Assembly: GCA_009760855.2 (NCBI GenBank)
Contig: WPIO01000067.1
Span: forward strand, 805,501-869,500
DNA: 64,000 nucleotides
From: Cristatella mucedo
Lineage: Eukaryota > Bryozoa > Phylactolaemata > Cristatellidae
Direction: 5' to 3'
The position numbers and the translations under genes were made by a program. How positions within the stretch are numbered: position 1 is the stretch's first letter; each line of letters opens with the position of its first letter. Positions 63,938-64,000 of the stretch are shown here, piece after piece. A model generated the notes under the pieces. It saw only the letters and a program-made list of their open reading frames with translations. It ran no database searches and was not told the origin of the DNA.

Positions 63938-64000
63938 TTGAGAGCTGTGTAGCGTTTTACAAAAAAAGCTAGAGAATTCATTGTATGGGTGACTGTGCCC
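63938..64000 (-). repeat. Right copy of the 63-bp inverted repeat, cut by the window edge
   Basis: Reverse complement of 60,264-60,326 with about four mismatches. The repeat may continue beyond position 64,000. Confidence 0.85.

Overview
The window is animal nuclear DNA. It has spliced genes with split immunoglobulin (Ig) domains, several non-LTR (LINE) retrotransposon remnants, dinucleotide microsatellites and no operon-like gene packing. The species cannot be named from the sequence; an invertebrate is likely, but that is inference.

One gene on the minus strand dominates. It runs right to left from beyond 59,442 to beyond 634, and both ends lie outside what I can recognise. I place 57 coding exons encoding 28 complete Ig domains plus the first half of a 29th, about 2,925 residues. 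Each domain is built from two exons, an N-half (usually 199 or 211 bp, ending before the C'-to-E region) and a C-half (104 bp, carrying the D-x-G-x-Y-x-C motif). Introns between domains are phase 1 and introns inside domains are phase 2. Domains come in a repeating order that I call alpha, beta, gamma.

Layout: 59,442-56,692 is a single gamma domain (U10). 56,419-49,766 is a diverged triplet (U9). 49,486-41,522 is a second diverged triplet (U8). From about 41,430 down to about 700 the same triplet is present in seven nearly identical tandem copies (R7 to R1, period about 5.8 kb), introns included. The exon 634-832 is the alpha N-half that starts the next, non-array triplet to the left. The array therefore adds seven times 307 residues (21 Ig domains) to one protein, and few amino acids differ between copies.

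The introns carry degenerate LINE pieces of a CR1/L2/Rex-like type. One fragment sits inside every array unit. Others lie at 43.5, 44.0-44.8, 46.7-48.6, 53.1-53.9, 55.6-55.9 (minus), 60.3-60.5 and 62.7-63.7 kb (minus). Several share a 3' stem-loop and a TTA-type tail. From 59.5 to 64 kb I see no convincing gene exon, only LINE pieces and a 63-bp inverted repeat.

Points of most interest are the large in-gene tandem amplification, a GC-AG splice donor kept at all nine alpha C-half exons, loss of the B-strand cysteine in most beta domains, an extra cysteine pair in array alpha domains, a one-base frameshift in one copy (R5) and the mosaic relationships between copies.
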